A stretch of DNA of 35,750 bases from Verrucomicrobia bacterium ADurb.Bin070 (lineage in GTDB: Bacteria > Verrucomicrobiota > Kiritimatiellia > RFP12 > UBA1067), in assembly GCA_002071025.1 (NCBI GenBank), contig MWEJ01000006.1, positions 1 to 35,750 of the forward strand, written 5' to 3'. Of this stretch, positions 18,407-28,389 are shown piece by piece. Under the pieces are notes generated by a model, which had not been told where the DNA came from, did not search any database, and was given only the letters and a program-made list of their open reading frames with translations. How positions within the stretch are numbered: the first letter of the stretch is position 1; each line of letters opens with the position of its first letter. The translations under genes were made by a program, and so were the position numbers.

Positions 18407-19757
18407 TCAGCAGGCCCTCGGCTTTGTATCCCTTTTCGGTGGGGGCGGGCAGGACATACGCCTCGGCGCCTTCGGGGTGCGGCAGGCGGGTCCGGGCGTC
18501 GATGCCGGCAAGATGGTAGATCGAGCCCAGCAGGTCGATCGGATAGACCGGGCGCTCCTTGACCTCCTCGCCTTTGGTGTCCGAGGCCCCGACAATCTGC
18601 CCGCCCTTGAAGCCGCCGCCGGCGACCAGCACCGAGAAGACATTGCCGTAGTGGTTGCGGCCGCCATTCCAGGGCGGCTGCCAGTCGACCTTGGGGGTGC
18701 GGCCGAACTCGCCGCAGCACCAGACGATGGTGCTGTCCAGCAGGCCGCGCTCCGAAAGGTCCTGGAGCAGGGTCGCGAGGCCTTGGTCAAGCTGCGGGCA
18801 CTGGCGGTTCATGGTGGCGAAGTGGTTGGAGTGAGTGTCCCAGCCGCCGGGGTAGTTGATGGTGACGTAGGGCACGCCCGCCTCGACCAGGCGGCGCGCG
18901 GCGAGGCAATCCTGCCCGAAGGTGTGGCGCCCGTAGCGGTCACGCAATTTGGCGTCCTCCTTGGCGAGATCGAAGACCTCCTTGCCCTCGCCGAGGATGA
19001 GGTTGTAGGCTTTTTCCTCGGCTTCGCGCGCGGTGCGCAGTTCGGGGTGGGCGGGCTGGGAGTGGCCGAAGGTGTTCAGCGAGGAGAGCAGGCTGCGGCG
19101 CGCCTGCTGGCGTTGGTCGGTGATGCCGCGGGCGATGACGCCTTCGACTTCGAAACGGCCGGCGTTGGGGTCGCCGCCGGTGGCGAAAGGCTTGCAGCGC
19201 GAGCCCAGAAAACCGGCTTCGGAGAAGCGTCCTTGGGGCTGTGTCAGCACCACGTAGGGCGGGATCAGGCCTTTGTAGCCGGCGTTGTATCCCTTCAGGA
19301 GGGCGAAGATTGCGCCGATGCAGGGGTAGGCAAGCCGCTCGCCCGGCAGGTGTCCGGTCTGCATCAGGTAGGCTGCTGTCTCGTGTCCGTTGTTGCGGTG
19401 GGTCATGCTGCGGATGATCGAGTACTTGTCCGCCTGCTTGGCGAGCTGCGGAAAGAGCGAACCCATCTTGATGCCGCTGACCGAGGTGGCGATCTCGTCT
19501 TTGAACTGGCCGGTGTAGTCATAGCCGGCGTCCATCTTGGGGTCCCAAGTGTCGGTGTGCGACATGCCGCCCCAGAGGAAGACCTGGATCACGGATTTGG
19601 CTTTGGCCTTGAGCGGGACAGGCGGCGCGGCATGGGCGAGGCGGTCGCTGAGCAGCAGGCCGGTCGTGCCCAGAAAGCCGCGGCGCAGGGCCTGGCGCCG
19701 CGTGAGGCGCGCGCGGGGCGCGTGATCGTGGCGGGCGTCGGGTGTGCAGGTATTCAT
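18393..19757 (-). CDS. DUF1501 family protein with Tat signal
   Basis: 454 residues from ATG 19757, which has GAGAGGAG upstream; an in-frame ATG at 19835 adds an unlikely leader. The N-terminus has a twin-arginine type signal (TRRQALRRGFLGTTGLLLSD) and then the alkaline-phosphatase-like DUF1501 motifs: WGGMSHTDTWDPK, MTHRNNGHETAAYLMQTGH, NYPGGWDTHSNHF and CCGEFGRTPKVDW. The metal-binding type residues (D, H, D/H) appear to be present. It is the middle gene of a minus-strand trio with DUF1549/DUF1553 upstream and the PPC protein downstream. Sulfatase/phosphatase-fold activity is inferred from the family; the substrate is unknown. Confidence 0.92.
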   Translation of the reverse strand: MNTCTPDARHDHAPRARLTRRQALRRGFLGTTGLLLSDRLAHAAPPVPLKAKAKSVIQVFLWGGMSHTDTWDPKMDAGYDYTGQFKDEIATSVSGIKMGSLFPQLAKQADKYSIIRSMTHRNNGHETAAYLMQTGHLPGERLAYPCIGAIFALLKGYNAGYKGLIPPYVVLTQPQGRFSEAGFLGSRCKPFATGGDPNAGRFEVEGVIARGITDQRQQARRSLLSSLNTFGHSQPAHPELRTAREAEEKAYNLILGEGKEVFDLAKEDAKLRDRYGRHTFGQDCLAARRLVEAGVPYVTINYPGGWDTHSNHFATMNRQCPQLDQGLATLLQDLSERGLLDSTIVWCCGEFGRTPKVDWQPPWNGGRNHYGNVFSVLVAGGGFKGGQIVGASDTKGEEVKERPVYPIDLLGSIYHLAGIDARTRLPHPEGAEAYVLPAPTEKGYKAEGLLNEIM

Positions 19758-19831
19758 GGTTGGCTCCTCTCGCTCTCTGTCTATGACATCATGCTTCAGC
19801 GGAAAAAGGGGGTGCGGCGGCGCGGGGCCGC

Positions 19832-21403
19832 TCAATGCCGGAACAGGAACTCATCGCTGTTGATCAAGGCCCAGGCCAGGTCGATGCCGACCTCGTTTCT
19901 TTTCGCGACGCCCGACTTCATGTAGGATTCGACCGCCGCGATCTCGTCCGGAGTCGGGAACCGCGAGAGGATGGAGAGGTACAGCTCCTCGATGGTCTCT
20001 TTCGGCTTGCGCGCGGGGTCGAGCAGCCGCTTCATGTTGGGGCCGGTCTCGAATTTGCGCTGGATATGGCTCGAATTCAGCAGGTGCATGCGCTGCGAGG
20101 CGCTGGGCTTGTTGACGCGCTCGTTTTCAAGGCCGGTGGCGCGTGCCGGCCGGCCGAACAGCTCGAGGAAGGGGCTGGTGATGGAGCCGTCCGGCAGGGC
20201 GATCGCCGGCTTGTTGGCCGGGATGAACGTAAAGGGTTCGGGAATGGCGCTGGTGTAGAGGTCGGAGGTGCCGGTGATCGCGTTGATGGCGTCGATCAGC
20301 ACCTCGGCGTCGAGCTGCCGCAACGGGTAGAAGGCGAAGAGCGGGGCGGCCAGTTTGATCTTTTCCGGGGCAACGAACGAGGAGAGCTGATAGGTGCGCG
20401 ACGTCAGGATCAACCGGAAGAGGTGCTTGGTGTCGCAGCCGGAACGGGCGAACTCGCGCCGCAGGAAGAGCAGCAGCGCGGGGTTGCTGGCCGGGTTGTC
20501 GGAGCGGATGTCGTCTGGCTCATGGATGATGCCGCGGCCAAGCAGCCAGGACCAGATGCGGTTGACGATGTTCGCGGTGAACCACTGGTTTTTCGGCGTG
20601 ATCAGCCAGTCGGCGAAAACCTCGCGCGGGTCGCGCCCCGGCGTCAGCGTGATACGCGTGCGGTCGGGCAGCTCTCCGACCTGCGTCGCTCCGGCGGCGG
20701 CCTTGTCAGGATCCCAGTAGACAATCTCTTCCTTCCACTCGCGGGTCGGCTTATAGTTGACCTGTGAAAAGAAGACCGACATCCCGGCCAGCGTGTTGGA
20801 GGGCCAGTTTTCGGCACGGCAACCCATGAAGGTGAGCGCCACGGCGGTGGCGATGCCTTCGGGCGAGCGGTCCTGGATGGCGCGGTAGAAATTGACGGGG
20901 CCGACGCGGAAATTGCTGCCGTTCGAGGTGAGCAGCTCGCGGGCAAACCTGTCGTAAGGCTTGTTGTCGCGGATCGAGGCGCGCAGCCAGCGGTGGTAGG
21001 CCTGCGCCGCATTGGGCCAGAGGTTCACCGGGAACTCGGCCTTGACGCGCAGCAGGTCACTCCACTTCATGGCCCAGTAGTCAGCGAACTCGTCGCGCTC
21101 CAGCAGGCGCTCCACCAGGGCGCGCCGCTTGTTGAGCGAGGTGTCAGAAAGAAAGGCGCGCGCCTCGTCGGCGGTCGGGAGCGTGCCGATGACATCCAGG
21201 TACGCGCGCCGCAGGAATACCGCATCCGTGCAGTACATCGGACGCACACCGGCCTTCGCGAACGACTTAAAGACGATCCCGTCGAGCGCGGTCTCGGGCG
21301 AGGCGCATTTGGCCTCTTCGTAAAGCGTTGCGCGGGGAGACTGCGCCGCAGCTCCCCCGATAACCATGCACCCCAGCAGCACTGGTAACCATCCCCGTTT
21401 CAT
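19832..21403 (-). CDS. DUF1549/DUF1553 secreted protein
   Basis: 523 residues from MKRGWLPVLLGCMVIGGAAA, which is a signal peptide; the earlier ATG at 21466 gives a poorer N-terminus. The DUF1549 part includes VFLRRAYLDVIGTLPTADEA, WAMKWSDLLRVKAEFP and a CRAENWP stretch. The DUF1553 part includes WFTANIVNRIWSWLLGRGII and LFRLILTSRTYQLSS, ending near SDEFLFRH. No cytochrome-c CxxCH domain is attached, unlike many planctomycete members. It is the first gene of the trio, 74 bp before DUF1501. It is probably an envelope protein; a role in degrading complex polysaccharides has been suggested for such clusters but is not shown here. Confidence 0.9.
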   Translation of the reverse strand: MKRGWLPVLLGCMVIGGAAAQSPRATLYEEAKCASPETALDGIVFKSFAKAGVRPMYCTDAVFLRRAYLDVIGTLPTADEARAFLSDTSLNKRRALVERLLERDEFADYWAMKWSDLLRVKAEFPVNLWPNAAQAYHRWLRASIRDNKPYDRFARELLTSNGSNFRVGPVNFYRAIQDRSPEGIATAVALTFMGCRAENWPSNTLAGMSVFFSQVNYKPTREWKEEIVYWDPDKAAAGATQVGELPDRTRITLTPGRDPREVFADWLITPKNQWFTANIVNRIWSWLLGRGIIHEPDDIRSDNPASNPALLLFLRREFARSGCDTKHLFRLILTSRTYQLSSFVAPEKIKLAAPLFAFYPLRQLDAEVLIDAINAITGTSDLYTSAIPEPFTFIPANKPAIALPDGSITSPFLELFGRPARATGLENERVNKPSASQRMHLLNSSHIQRKFETGPNMKRLLDPARKPKETIEELYLSILSRFPTPDEIAAVESYMKSGVAKRNEVGIDLAWALINSDEFLFRH

Positions 21404-21600
21404 TTCGAGCGTCCCCCGTACGCTGACCGTCGCAGACATGACGTGTTCCGTAAGTTCCAATATCATACAGATGCCCGGAGCGGAGTCAAAGCATTTCAGG
21501 GGTAAAAATTGCGCATTCTTACTTTTTGCACTGGAATCTCAGGATTTATTGTGGTAATTTACGGCGATTTCTTAAAAATGACCGAAGTACGAGGGTACGG

Positions 21601-22653
<1,053 letters not shown>

Positions 22654-22675
22654 ACGTGCACCGAGACGGTGCCGG

Positions 22676-22719
22676 CAAAAAAACACGCCTGCGGCATAAC
22701 GCCGCAGGCGTGACTTCTT
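22676..22719. terminator. Bidirectional terminator between purM and the H1-like gene
   Basis: CACGCCTGCGGC and GCCGCAGGCGTG form a 12-bp perfect stem around ATAAC (22684-22712). Eight As to the left serve as a T-run for the minus-strand gene; ACTTCTTTT follows on the plus strand for purM. Confidence 0.9.
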
Positions 22720-22733
22720 TTCAACGGTCGCCG

Positions 22734-22973
22734 CTACTTCTTCGCCGCCGCCTTTTTGGCCGGAGCTTTCTTCGCCGCCGCCTTCTTCACGGGAGCTTTC
22801 TTTGCGGCCGGAGCCTTCTTCGCCGCAGGGGCTTTCTTCGCGGGAGCCTTCGCGACCGCTTTCTTCGCGGGAGCTTTTTTCGCAGGAGCCGCCTTCTTAG
22901 CAGGAGCTGCCTTCACTGCCGCTTTTTTCGCGGGAGCTTTTTTAGCAGGAGCTGCTTTCTTTGCTGTGGCCAT
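22734..22973 (-). CDS. Histone H1-like Lys/Ala/Pro repeat protein
   Basis: 79 residues made almost entirely of Lys, Ala and Pro in near-tandem units (AKKAPAKKA, AAKKAPAAKK), with a few Val. It resembles the tails of eukaryotic histone H1 and chlamydial Hc1/Hc2, and H1-like proteins found in many PVC bacteria. It probably coats or compacts DNA by charge; no folded domain is visible. AAAGGATA precedes the ATG by a suitable distance. The repetitive codons make the gene prone to slippage and length change. It is convergent with purM and shares its terminator. Confidence 0.85.
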   Translation of the reverse strand: MATAKKAAPAKKAPAKKAAVKAAPAKKAAPAKKAPAKKAVAKAPAKKAPAAKKAPAAKKAPVKKAAAKKAPAKKAAAKK

Positions 22974-23322
22974 TGCGCTATCCTTTCGTTAGGTTGAACC
23001 CGTTAACCACAACAGATCGTTGCACCACGAAACAATGCATCGATATGTTGTTTTGACCGTACTGTAACGCGTGCCGGAAAAAATGCAAGAACAGTTTTAA
23101 AAAAAATAAAAAAAACTTGACGCGCCGGAAGTGGTCTGAGACCGCCAGAGGCGTGAGGGGTATGAACGTTGCGTGGCGCATGGCGGGGCGCCATGCTCAT
23201 CGCGCATCGGTCAGTCCATACCGAATGCGGGCAGAGTGAGCCTGCTCCGCTTGTGGAACGCGGTGCCGGCTGGTACACTACGAAACGACGTGAGGAACAC
23301 GTTCTGGACATGAAGGGGAAGG
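22974..23322. other. Gap between H1-like and fetA genes
   Basis: No gene is supported. It holds an A-tract (about 23098-23116), likely curved DNA upstream of the H1-like gene, and a perfect 8-bp inverted repeat GCATGGCG/CGCCATGC with a 3-base loop (23178-23196) that could fold in the leader of the ABC transporter transcript. No T-run follows that hairpin. Confidence 0.4.
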
Positions 23323-23937
23323 ATGGGCGTGAACGATTTCGAGGCAACAGAGTTGCGGTATGGCGGCTTCGGCCCGGTTTCATTCGTGATGCGCAAAGGA
23401 GAAATCCTTGGCGTGAAAGGTCCTTCAGGCTGCGGCAAAACGCGGCTGCTGCGCGCGCTGGCCGACATGGATCCTTGGGAAGGCGAGATGGTGTTGGAGG
23501 GCCGCGCGCCGGGAACGATGCCGGCCAGTCAATGGCGGCGGCGCGTGGCCTATCTGCCGGCCGAGAGCCAGTGGTGGTTCGACGGCGTAGGCGAACATTT
23601 CTGCGGTGCGCCTGACAGCGCAGCACTATGCGCACTGGGGCTCGAGCCCGAGGTGCTCGGCTGGCCGGTGGCGCGTTTGTCCAGCGGCGAGAAACAGCGG
23701 CTCGGCCTGCTGCGCACGCTGATAAACCGGCCGGCGGTGCTGCTGCTGGATGAACCGACGGCGCATCTCGACGCGGCGCGCGCGAAGGCGTTCGAAACGC
23801 TGGTCGCCGCGCGCTGCGCCGAAGGCATGATGGCGCTCTGGGTGGCGCATGACCCCGAACAGCTCGCGCGCGTGACGACGCGCGGTTACCGGATGGCGGC
23901 GGGCGGCGTGTGGAAGGAGGCGGAAGCATGGACGTGA
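23323..23937 (+). CDS. ABC transporter ATP-binding protein, FetA-like
   Basis: 204 residues, short for an ABC ATPase but complete: Walker A GPSGCGKTRLL (~34), Q-loop region, signature LSSGEKQRLGLLR (~125), Walker B VLLLDEPTAHLD (~145) and switch His in VAHDP. The following gene overlaps it by 10 bp and encodes a UPF0014/FetB-type permease, the pair known in E. coli as an iron exporter. Assignment as FetA rests on that partner. A GGGGAAGG lies very close to the ATG, so the GTG at 23329 is a possible alternative start. Confidence 0.88.
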   Translation: MGVNDFEATELRYGGFGPVSFVMRKGEILGVKGPSGCGKTRLLRALADMDPWEGEMVLEGRAPGTMPASQWRRRVAYLPAESQWWFDGVGEHFCGAPDSAALCALGLEPEVLGWPVARLSSGEKQRLGLLRTLINRPAVLLLDEPTAHLDAARAKAFETLVAARCAEGMMALWVAHDPEQLARVTTRGYRMAAGGVWKEAEAWT

Positions 23938-24722
23938 TCGCGCTGTCGTGGCGGGACATTCTGTTGGCCGCAGTGCCGCTGGCCGCGCTGGCGGCCGTGT
24001 TTGCCTGGCGGGGCTGCGGACTCAGCCGCACGCTGCTGATCGGTGCGGTCAGAACGTTCGTCCAGCTTGCCCTGGTGGGCGTGGTGTTGAAAGGGGTTTT
24101 TCAAAATGCACATCCGCTCTGGACGTTCTGTTTCTCCATGGTCATGCTCGGCGCTGGCACGTGGGAGGTTGCGCGTCGGCAGCACCGCCGGTTCAGCTCG
24201 GGGTGGACCGTCGGCCTGGCGGTGTTGGGGCTGTTTACGGCCGGCTTCACGGTGACCGTCTTCGCGGTGGCGGCGCTGGTCGGCGTGCGGCCCTGGTGGT
24301 CGCCTCAGTACGCGATCCCGCTGCTCGGCATGATCCTCGGCAATACCATGACCGGCATTGCGCTGGGGATGGACACGCTGACACAGAATGCGTGGAAACA
24401 GCGTGCGGTGATCGAGAATCGGCTGGCGCTGGGGCAGACCGCGGCCGATGCGGTGTCGGAGCTGCGGCGCGAGAGCGTGCGGACCGCCATGACGCCGATC
24501 ATCAATTCGTTGGCGGTCTGCGGCGTGGTGAGTCTGCCGGGCATGATGACCGGCCAGATCCTGTCGGGCAGCGACCCGCTGGCCGCCGTGCGCTACCAGA
24601 TGATGATCATGTATCTGATCGCAGCGGGCGCAGGGTTCGGCAGCCTGCTGACGGTCCAGCTCTGTGCGCGGCGGCTGTTTGACAGCCGCGAGCGGTTGCG
24701 GCTGGACCGGCTGAGCGCCTGA
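23928..24722 (+). CDS. ABC transporter permease, FetB/UPF0014 family
   Basis: 264 residues with about seven hydrophobic segments. It carries family features: GCGLSRTLLIGAVRTFVQLA near the N-terminus, IPLLGMILGNTMTGIALGMD, LALGQTAADAVSELRRESVR and SLPGMMTGQILSGSDPLAAV RYQ. The start ATG 23928 lies inside the end of the ATPase gene behind AAGGAGG; an in-frame start at 23910 is less likely. With the ATPase it should form an exporter; the E. coli homologue relieves iron/peroxide stress. Substrate is inferred from the family. Confidence 0.93.
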   Translation: MDVIALSWRDILLAAVPLAALAAVFAWRGCGLSRTLLIGAVRTFVQLALVGVVLKGVFQNAHPLWTFCFSMVMLGAGTWEVARRQHRRFSSGWTVGLAVLGLFTAGFTVTVFAVAALVGVRPWWSPQYAIPLLGMILGNTMTGIALGMDTLTQNAWKQRAVIENRLALGQTAADAVSELRRESVRTAMTPIINSLAVCGVVSLPGMMTGQILSGSDPLAAVRYQMMIMYLIAAGAGFGSLLTVQLCARRLFDSRERLRLDRLSA

Positions 24723-24724
24723 AA

Positions 24725-24760
24725 CAAAAAGGGTGTGATTCCGTTGGTGAATCACACCCT
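24725..24760 (-). terminator. Rho-independent terminator for the SurA/PpiD-like gene
   Basis: AGGGTGTGATTC pairs with GAATCACACCCT (12 bp) around CGTTGGT. A-rich DNA on the left (24722-24730) becomes a T-run on the minus strand. It may also stop fetB transcription less efficiently. Confidence 0.8.
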
Positions 24761-24821
24761 AAGGAAGAGTGAGGAGTCGGGGCTTCTTGTTTCCGCTCGC
24801 CTCGGCGCGCCAGGTGAAGCG

Positions 24822-26483
24822 TTATTCCTTTTCTGCTGGGGCGTCGGGATCGGCCGCGAGCGCGTCATCCTCTTCGTCCCCTTCGCTCAACGGGCGGGAC
24901 GGCTTGAAGTCCTGCTTGCCGAGGTTCCAGCTCAGCCAGTCGGAGAAGAGTGTGCTGGAGCGGCGGCGCGCGATGCCGGAGCGGACTTGCGCGCGCATCA
25001 TTTCGGCGGCCAGCGCGTCACCCGGCTGGCGGTCCTGCACGTGGACCAGCAGCGATTGCGCGGCGGACGCCGGGATGGCTTCAGACAGCTCGCCCTTGTT
25101 CAGGGTCATCGCGCCGTATGCGATCGAGAAGCTGTTGGGGAAGCTCTGGTTCTGGATCTCGTTCACGGTATAGGTGATCGAGGTGGAGACATTGAGCGCC
25201 TTGGCCTTTGCGGCGTCGGCAAAACTCTTGCCCTGGTCCATCAGCGTGCGCAGCTCCGTGCGCAGCTCTTTGACGTAATCCTTAAAGGCTTCACTGCGCG
25301 CTTTGGCCAAGGCGCGCGGCCGCAGGTCGTTCAGCACGGCCTCATAGGTCGGGGTGTGGGCCGCCTCGAACACGGTGCGTTCGATGACGTATACGAAGGA
25401 GTCGCCCTTGACGATGCCGAAGCGCGAGTCTGAGCGGTCGGGATCCAGCTCGAATGCGGCGTCGGAAAACGCTTTGCTGTTCTCGGCCCAGTAGAGCGTG
25501 TCGTCGGCCGCGAAAAGCGGCGAGGTCTTCAGCGGGATGTTGGCCTGCTCGGCCATGATCTGCAGCGCATTGTCACCGGCGTTGGCGAGCTTGCCGTAAA
25601 TCGTATAGGTGACGGCGGTGGAGGCGCAGTAGCGGGCCTCGTCAAGCTGGAGCTCCGCCAAGATTTTCTCGCGCACTTCCGTGAAGGGGATCGGCTCCGT
25701 GGCGTTGTTGGTGATGGTCCGCGTGTAGGTTTCGGCGTGGCTGTCGTAATACTCCAGCAGGTCCTCTTCAGGCACCGAGACATGCGCCACGTAATTGGAG
25801 ACGGGGATCGCGACATAGCGCACGGCGACGCGGTCGGGCCGCGCGAACGAGGCCTTGTTCTCTTCATAGAACGTGCGCAGATCGTCGTCGCTGAGGCGCA
25901 TCTCGGCCTCTGCGTAGCGGTTGCTGATGGTCGCGGCCTGCACGGTGAAGCGGTCGGTCATGGCGGCCAGCTCGTCTTCCAGTTCCATGGGCGAGACCCA
26001 CGTGGCGGAGTCGACCAGCGAGGCGTTTTTCATCAGGGCAAGCTGGTGGGCGACCAGGCTCTCGTACATGGCCGGCGTCAGGCCCTGATCGGCGAGCACG
26101 CTGCGGTAGCGGTTGATGTCAAACCCGTTGGGGCCTTGGAAACCGGGGACTTCGCGCAAGGCATTGCGCACTTCTTCTTTGACCGAGCCCATCCCGTTCT
26201 TCTCGGCGGTCAGGCGCGCGGCGAGCTGTTCCCAGGCCCGGCGGTCCACGACATTCGCCGACGTCTCGTTATCCCGGTTACGGCCGAAGCCGCGTATCGC
26301 TTGGACCGTCTGCTCGAACTGGGTGTACGGGATTTTCTTTCCGTTGATGGAGCCGGCAGACTGCGCGTCCTGCGGCGATTGGAAACAGGAGTCGACCGCA
26401 ACAAAGGCAATGGCGATGATGATCGCAAAAAAACCCCACAGGATACGGCTGCGGATGAGTCGGTTGAAATGATAGATAAACAC
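24822..26483 (-). CDS. SurA/PpiD-like membrane-anchored periplasmic chaperone
   Basis: About 553 residues from the GTG at 26481-26483 (VFIYHFNRLIRSRILWGFFA), whose N-terminus matches PpiD-type proteins: a short cytoplasmic stretch, one membrane helix (WGFFAIIIAIAFVAV), then a SurA_N-like periplasmic region (GSINGKKIPYTQFEQTVQAI). The frame is open upstream to 26570, but those residues look non-coding and overlap a terminator. A rotamase (PPIC) signature is not obvious, so it may be a chaperone without isomerase activity. The tail is acidic (EGDEEDDALAADPDAPAEKE). It likely helps folding or release of exported proteins. No ribosome-binding site is clear at any start. Confidence 0.75.
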   Translation of the reverse strand: MFIYHFNRLIRSRILWGFFAIIIAIAFVAVDSCFQSPQDAQSAGSINGKKIPYTQFEQTVQAIRGFGRNRDNETSANVVDRRAWEQLAARLTAEKNGMGSVKEEVRNALREVPGFQGPNGFDINRYRSVLADQGLTPAMYESLVAHQLALMKNASLVDSATWVSPMELEDELAAMTDRFTVQAATISNRYAEAEMRLSDDDLRTFYEENKASFARPDRVAVRYVAIPVSNYVAHVSVPEEDLLEYYDSHAETYTRTITNNATEPIPFTEVREKILAELQLDEARYCASTAVTYTIYGKLANAGDNALQIMAEQANIPLKTSPLFAADDTLYWAENSKAFSDAAFELDPDRSDSRFGIVKGDSFVYVIERTVFEAAHTPTYEAVLNDLRPRALAKARSEAFKDYVKELRTELRTLMDQGKSFADAAKAKALNVSTSITYTVNEIQNQSFPNSFSIAYGAMTLNKGELSEAIPASAAQSLLVHVQDRQPGDALAAEMMRAQVRSGIARRRSSTLFSDWLSWNLGKQDFKPSRPLSEGDEEDDALAADPDAPAEKE

Positions 26484-26532
26484 GGCTAGTAGTCCGAAGG
26501 GATTAACACTCGCGCAAACACTCGTCTTGACA

Positions 26533-26566
26533 AGAAAAACCGGAGGCTGCGCAGGCCGCCGGTTTC
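26533..26566 (-). terminator. Rho-independent terminator for the FecR-domain gene
   Basis: On the minus strand AAACCGG-C-GGC and GCC-T-CCGGTTT form a stem with one mismatch around CTGCGCA, followed by TTTTT. It lies 23 bp after the stop. Confidence 0.75.
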
Positions 26567-26588
26567 CCAAAAAAACTCCGCAACACCG

Positions 26589-27590
26589 TTATTGGTCGTC
26601 GTTTGTCTCAGTCTTCTCGGTATCGTTCCCGACCTCGTTTTTAGGCGCATCAGCGGCGTCTTTTGAAAGCAGCACAGGCAGGTCTTCATCTTCTTTGGCC
26701 GTTGCGGCCGGATCGATCAACTCACCGGTGGCGACGCCCGCACGTCCTTCAGCATAGGCGAAACGGTGCTTGGCGATGCCGGTGGGGCTGACCACCAACA
26801 CGGCGATGACCGGGCGGCCTCCCACCGGGGCATTCTCGCGCCAGATTTTGACGACAGCCTTGGGTGACATGCCGAAGTTGACCGGATCCTCTTCACCCTT
26901 GTTGAGGATGATCGCAAAGTCGCCGGACACGCTGGTCAGACGGCTGAACGCTCGGTCTTGCGAGGTCACGATGGTGACCGTATTGGCCGCGCGCAGCGCC
27001 GGAATGTGATAGTGCGCGCCTTCAATGCGCGCGGCCCCGGTGATGGTGGCGATCTGCAGCGTTTCGGTCGTCGCATCGGCTGAGAGCGAGTACTCGCCGC
27101 GCCCCTCGATGTTCTTGCACGCCGCGTTGGGCGTGCAGACGCCGAAGCTGCCCTCCGGCAGATTTTCGCGCAGGCTGGTCTTGATCGTTCCGGCTGCAAG
27201 ACGCACCATGCGGCTGTCCGCGTTCGCTGCCGGCGCCGCAACGGTCACCTCGGTCTGCGCCAGAAGCTGCACGCTCTCTTGCGCCGAGAAGACCAGCATG
27301 GCCGAACTGTTGGGACCGGTGCGGAATTGGGAGCCGAGCGGATAAACCTTGTTCTCAACCGCTGGGACAAAGACCCCCGCATCAGGATTGTTCACTTCGC
27401 ACACGCCGCGAATCTGCACCAAACGCACCAACGGCATGAAAATCTTGGCTGGCGCTCCCTGTTGCTCGGCCGCGGGAGCCTGCCCACCCGCCTCAGCCGG
27501 CTGAGCCTCATCCTGTGCGCGCACAACCGTCATGCAGACGGCCGCCACGGCACACACACTTGCCCGAAAGACTCCTGCTTGCTCCATCAT
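26589..27590 (-). CDS. Secreted FecR-domain protein
   Basis: 333 residues with a signal peptide (FRASVCAVAAVCMTVVRA), an Ala/Gln-rich linker, and a FecR-type beta domain (VYPLGSQFRTGPNSSAMLVF ... VRLAAGTIKTSLRENLPEGS FGVCTPNAACKNIEGRGEYS). The acidic tail ends KTETNDDQ. FecR domains outside iron signalling occur in many surface proteins; no sigma factor or TonB receptor is nearby, so a regulatory FecR role is unlikely. AAGGGAGC precedes tandem ATG codons. It lies upstream of the SurA/PpiD-like gene on the same strand but is separated from it by a terminator. Confidence 0.75.
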   Translation of the reverse strand: MMEQAGVFRASVCAVAAVCMTVVRAQDEAQPAEAGGQAPAAEQQGAPAKIFMPLVRLVQIRGVCEVNNPDAGVFVPAVENKVYPLGSQFRTGPNSSAMLVFSAQESVQLLAQTEVTVAAPAANADSRMVRLAAGTIKTSLRENLPEGSFGVCTPNAACKNIEGRGEYSLSADATTETLQIATITGAARIEGAHYHIPALRAANTVTIVTSQDRAFSRLTSVSGDFAIILNKGEEDPVNFGMSPKAVVKIWRENAPVGGRPVIAVLVVSPTGIAKHRFAYAEGRAGVATGELIDPAATAKEDEDLPVLLSKDAADAPKNEVGNDTEKTETNDDQ

Positions 27591-27943
27591 GGGGACTGCT
27601 CCCTTTTCATTCGGTTTTTAAAAAAACCTCTCCTGCAATTAAAGAAGGTTGGTTCATGATAAACCAAGCCCCCCCCGATAGTCAACCGAAGCTTATTCGC
27701 ATCCTGAATTATATCGGCCGGGCGGCGTGCAGATGAAAACAGCGAACCAGCAGCCTTTTCCGCGGACGGGGCCGTCCGTGCTCCCGATCTTGTGCATGTT
27801 CTTCATCCGAAACCCATGATCTTGGCGCACCCCTGTCCCCCATCGATTGCATTCGGCTCGCCGCTTTTCCTTGCCAAGCCGGTGGCGACCTGATTTAATC
27901 TCAAGACACATAAAGGAAATATGTTTTTTTAGGAGGGTTGCGT
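27591..27943. other. Divergent gap between FecR-domain and nfeD genes
   Basis: No gene is supported; the minus-strand frames here are short and uncharacteristic. Both flanking genes start from this gap, so their promoters must lie here, but I see no hexamer pair good enough to name. AGGAGGG (27931-27937) is the nfeD ribosome-binding site. Confidence 0.4.
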
Positions 27944-28378
27944 ATGAGAATGACGGCGGTCTACTGGCTCTATGCCGGCGTGGCGCTGATGCTCATCGAA
28001 GTCATGACGCCGGGACTGGTGTCGCTTTTCTTCGGGCTGGCCGCGCTGACACTGGCGCTGATCGTCTGGCTGGCACCGGAACTCGCGCAGGGCTGGCAGT
28101 GGATTCTGTTTTCCGTCCTGTCGGTGCTGTATATCGTGCTGCTGCGCAAAAGTCTCAAATCGGTTTTCAGCGGGGCGCGCGAGATTTCCGACAATCCCGA
28201 TGACGCCCTCACCGGCAAGCTGGCGGTCGTGACTCAGTCGATCGCCCCCAACCGGCCGGGCCGCGTGGAGCTGGGCGGCACGACGTGGAACGCCGAGGCC
28301 GAATGCGAGCTGGCGGCCGGCGCGTCGGTCCGGGTGACCGGCAAAAAAAATCTGACTGTCAGCGTTGAAGCAGTTTAA
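27944..28378 (+). CDS. NfeD-like membrane protein
   Basis: 144 residues: two to three membrane helices (VYWLYAGVALMLIEVMTPGL; FFGLAALTLALIVWLAP; WQWILFSVLSVLYIVLL), then a C-terminal OB-fold-like domain (LTGKLAVVTQSIAPNRPGRV ELGG ... LAAGASVRVTG). NfeD proteins are partners of SPFH/stomatin proteins, and the next gene is one. ATG 27944 is well spaced from AGGAGGG; an upstream TTG (27938) is less likely. Confidence 0.9.
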   Translation: MRMTAVYWLYAGVALMLIEVMTPGLVSLFFGLAALTLALIVWLAPELAQGWQWILFSVLSVLYIVLLRKSLKSVFSGAREISDNPDDALTGKLAVVTQSIAPNRPGRVELGGTTWNAEAECELAAGASVRVTGKKNLTVSVEAV

Positions 28379-28389
28379 TGTTCACGAGG

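Noticed and set aside
21480-21600. Purine riboswitch upstream of purM
   Set aside because: No conserved purine-aptamer core or pairing pattern could be seen.
23003-24031. A 342-codon minus-strand frame over the fetA region
   Set aside because: It is Arg/Ser/Pro-rich shadow sequence opposite a complete ABC ATPase and spans an intergenic A-tract.
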